From the NCBI GenBank assembly GCA_038065115.1, contig JBBTRS010000016.1, positions 1 to 15,294 of the forward strand: a stretch of DNA of 15,294 nucleotides, given 5' to 3'. This DNA is from MFKM01 sp038065115 (GTDB lineage: Bacteria > Patescibacteriota > Minisyncoccia > UBA6257 > MFKM01). Both the position numbers and the translations under genes were made by a program. The notes under the pieces are model-generated. The model was not told the DNA's origin. It saw nothing but the letters and a program-made list of their open reading frames with translations, and ran no database searches. This document shows positions 13,499-15,294 of the stretch, in pieces. Each line of letters starts with the position of its first letter. Positions within the stretch are counted from its first letter, which is position 1.

Positions 13499-13558
13499 AT
13501 CCAGTTAACTCAACTCCAATATTTTTTATTTGATCAATATCAGCTTTTTACCCTGTGC

Positions 13559-13579
13559 TTACGAAGTTGAATTTCGTAA
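13559..13579. repeat. TTACGAA hairpin between the two surface protein genes
   Basis: TTACGAA (13559-13565) and TTCGTAA (13573-13579) form a 7-bp stem. The 17 bases from 13559 resemble those at 12475-12491 (TTACGAAGCTGAACTCC), with 3 differences, so each surface gene is followed by the same unit. Just beyond is a weaker stem, CGAGATTC/GAATCCCG (about 13596-13621). Confidence 0.55.
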
Positions 13580-13649
13580 AATTATTAAAAATTGCCGAGA
13601 TTCGGTTTCAATAGAATCCCGATTAGCGTATTAAAAATAATTTACAAAA

Positions 13650-14888
13650 TTAACCCCCCAATGCTACCCAATAAATAGTTGCAGGATCAGCTGTGTTTGT
13701 AACTTTCCAATAATCATTTTTTCTAATTGGTACAGTAAGCGTGGTGCCAAATTCCGTTGTTCCACTTCCAGTTGAGCTTTTGGCTCTTACGGTGGTAGGC
13801 GGATTAGTTGAGTCTGAAAGAATTTGCGTAATTCCGCCAGCGTAATGATGAGTTATTACTATCACAAATCCATCGGTTAATGCCTGGCTTACCGTATCGA
13901 CAGGTTTTCCGTTCCAACCACTTAATCCAGGTGGATAAGCTTGGCTCCATGAAGTTTTACAGTCAGTGTTAATACATAAACCGCCGGAGGCATTAATTTG
14001 ACCGTTTCGAACGTCGAATTTCCAAGCAGGGCTAGCCGTTCCAATTCCGACGTTCGTGCCGTTGTCAAAAATTTGAGAGTTGCCGACGGTTCCCGTTCCC
14101 GTGAATTTGCCGACATAATTTACGGTTCCGCCACCGCCTAAACCGCCGCCGCCTCCCGCCGTAGTTTGAATCGTTCCATCTGGGAATTTTATACCCCCGC
14201 TTGTTGATTCAATCGTGCCAACCACTGTGAGTTTCTGTCCCGGCAATGTTGTTCCAATACCAACACTGCCGGTAAAATAACTTTTCGCCGATGAGTTGCT
14301 ATATAAAGAGTAATTATTAGTGCCCGTGGGGATACCACTTATTTGTATGCCAATATTATTTGTTCCGCCATTAGCATAAAAATAACCAGCTGTGTTGCTA
14401 ACGGCGCCACTACCATAAACCTCAACATCTATACCATAGTTATTACCCGAAGCGTTTCCTGCGCTAACAAACATTCCTGTCCCGCTTGCCTCTGAGGTCT
14501 CAACTTGTAGTTTAGCCCACGGATTAACCACCCCAATGCCGACATTATAACTGGTTTGATTGGGATACAAATCGGCGCCGGAAAGAGTCCAGTAATTAGT
14601 GCTGGCGACTTGGCTCCACGCGGTTTTACAATCACCGGCGATACACAAACCGCCGGAGGTGTTGATTTGGCCGCCTTGGACATTCAGTTTATAAGCCCCC
14701 GGACTCGCCGTCCCGATGCCGACATTGCCGCTTACCGCAGGATTATAATAAACATCGTTGCCGCTTTTTATCCAGAAATCGGGGTTGCCAATAGGCGGTT
14801 GAGAGCTTGGACCGGTGAAAGCAACGGCGATAACAGCAACGGCTAAACCGATAATAATACTAATAAATAAATTTTTAAGCTTGTTCAT
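13650..14888 (-). CDS. Exported repeat-rich surface protein with tail-fibre-like GNVGIGT repeats
   Basis: 412 residues. Hydrophobic start at about residues 7-24 (LFISIIIGLAVAVIAVAF), then the FTGPSSQPPIGN linker typical of CPR exported proteins. Four NVGIGT-type repeats follow (GNVGIGTASP, YNVGIGVVNP, GSVGIGTTLP, TNVGIGTASP). A larger unit ending GGLCIAGDCKTAWSQ is duplicated near the C-terminus as GGLCINTDCKTSWSQ, each with a cysteine pair. The last 90 residues (LSGWNGKPVDTVSQALTDGFVI onward) are beta-rich and not recognised. Glycine-, serine-, threonine- and asparagine-rich overall. Probably a fibrous surface adhesin or sheath protein. It lies 38 bases after the preceding gene in the same direction, and GGAA before the ATG is a fair ribosome binding site. 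Confidence 0.85.
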   Translation of the reverse strand: MNKLKNLFISIIIGLAVAVIAVAFTGPSSQPPIGNPDFWIKSGNDVYYNPAVSGNVGIGTASPGAYKLNVQGGQINTSGGLCIAGDCKTAWSQVASTNYWTLSGADLYPNQTSYNVGIGVVNPWAKLQVETSEASGTGMFVSAGNASGNNYGIDVEVYGSGAVSNTAGYFYANGGTNNIGIQISGIPTGTNNYSLYSNSSAKSYFTGSVGIGTTLPGQKLTVVGTIESTSGGIKFPDGTIQTTAGGGGGLGGGGTVNYVGKFTGTGTVGNSQIFDNGTNVGIGTASPAWKFDVRNGQINASGGLCINTDCKTSWSQAYPPGLSGWNGKPVDTVSQALTDGFVIVITHHYAGGITQILSDSTNPPTTVRAKSSTGSGTTEFGTTLTVPIRKNDYWKVTNTADPATIYWVALGG

Positions 14889-14926
14889 ATTTTCCGGGTT
14901 GTTTTGATAATTGAATTAATTTTTAT

Positions 14927-15294
14927 TTACGGGCTCCAATTAATAATAACATCTTCCACCAGAGGGCTAAAGGTTCTGGCAAAATTACTTTCTAAAATAA
15001 TTTTATAGCGGAAATAACGATGATTGTTATGATAAGCCCGATTGAGGGCAACGGGGGCGCCGGGCCCGGTGGGATTGTAAGTATCGGTGGCAAGAGAAGT
15101 GCCACCGGGACCAATCGGTTCGGGAAAACCGCTTTGGGAAGTGGCTACGTAATAATCAGAAATACCGCAGATATCTTGAGTGCCGGGTGTGACTGGGTCA
15201 TGATCATTGGCGCAATTAAAATCAATCCAGCCGACAGAGTCGTTCCAAGCCCAGCCGGTAAAAACACCGGTGGTCGGATTAACTTTCACTTGAT
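14927..15294 (-). CDS. C-terminal part of an exported surface protein, 5' end outside the window
   Basis: The frame is open to the window edge; the GTG at 15289 is preceded in frame by a CAA codon, so it is likely internal. Visible part: about 122 residues, with GWAWNDSVGWIDFNC near the front, a GxAWxxxxGWIDF motif repeated in many CPR surface proteins. A linker rich in P, G and T follows, then a beta-rich end (YRYKIILES...VEDVIINWSP). Two cysteines (DFNC and DICGI) may pair. Function unknown; location and composition suggest the same surface structure as the two genes after it. Confidence 0.8.
   Translation of the reverse strand, partial: QVKVNPTTGVFTGWAWNDSVGWIDFNCANDHDPVTPGTQDICGISDYYVATSQSGFPEPIGPGGTSLATDTYNPTGPGAPVALNRAYHNNHRYFRYKIILESNFARTFSPLVEDVIINWSP

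Noticed and set aside
12590..14888. Diversity-generating retroelement acting on the fibre-like genes
   Set aside because: No reverse transcriptase, template repeat or adenine-biased duplicate was found in the window.
1..15294. CRISPR array or intact insertion sequence
   Set aside because: No regularly spaced repeats and no transposase or integrase motif on either strand.

Overview
The window looks like a piece of a Candidate Phyla Radiation (Patescibacteria, probably Parcubacteria-like) genome. The reasons are a compact pilM-pilN-pilO-pilB pilus operon, a DUF5674 gene, exported proteins built on GNVGIGT-type repeats, small AT-rich genes, tRNA genes without an encoded CCA, and very short intergenic gaps. 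UGA works as a stop (comF ends at TGA at the expected place), so this is not the UGA-glycine code. Lineage is inferred from gene style only; no marker gene was compared.

Layout. 1-3682 (minus): type IV pilus operon transcribed pilM, pilN, pilO, a 97-residue membrane protein, then pilB (cut by the window edge), with a clear promoter at 3755-3782. 3683-3920: divergent regulatory gap with two nested palindromes 40 bp apart. 3921-4844 (plus): comF, carrying a GC-rich palindromic insertion of about 60 codons. Pilus plus ComF suggests a DNA-uptake locus. 4878-5096 (minus): one-cluster ferredoxin, apparently leaderless. 5097-5232: possible decayed tspO remnant. 5250-6105 (minus): msrB-msrA, methionine sulfoxide repair. 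6343-7229 (minus): tRNA-Arg, tRNA-Val, tRNA-Ala, yqeY and tRNA-Ser(CGA) in one direction. 7278-7291: a symmetric -10 element that could serve this cluster and the plus-strand tRNA-Ser(UGA) at 7365, which is followed by a soluble-looking HtrA-type protease (7513-8547).

8565-12410 (minus): a tight operon of DUF5674 gene, 87-codon gene, leuS and a cysteine-rich anchored secreted protein with lamin-tail-like character, with gaps from a 4-base overlap to 4 bases. 12590-15294 (minus): three exported beta-rich surface proteins. Two have an N-terminal hydrophobic anchor, GNVGIGT repeats and phage tail-fibre character, and the third is only a C-terminal part.

The most unusual material is structural: long near-perfect palindromes, some between genes (3800-3877, 12505-12580) and some inside genes (comF 4103-4120; leuS 11114-11146). 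Two genes have TATAAT exactly 6 bases before ATG. No CRISPR array, intact transposase, integrase, rRNA or replication origin was seen. No gap without a gene exceeds 300 bases.
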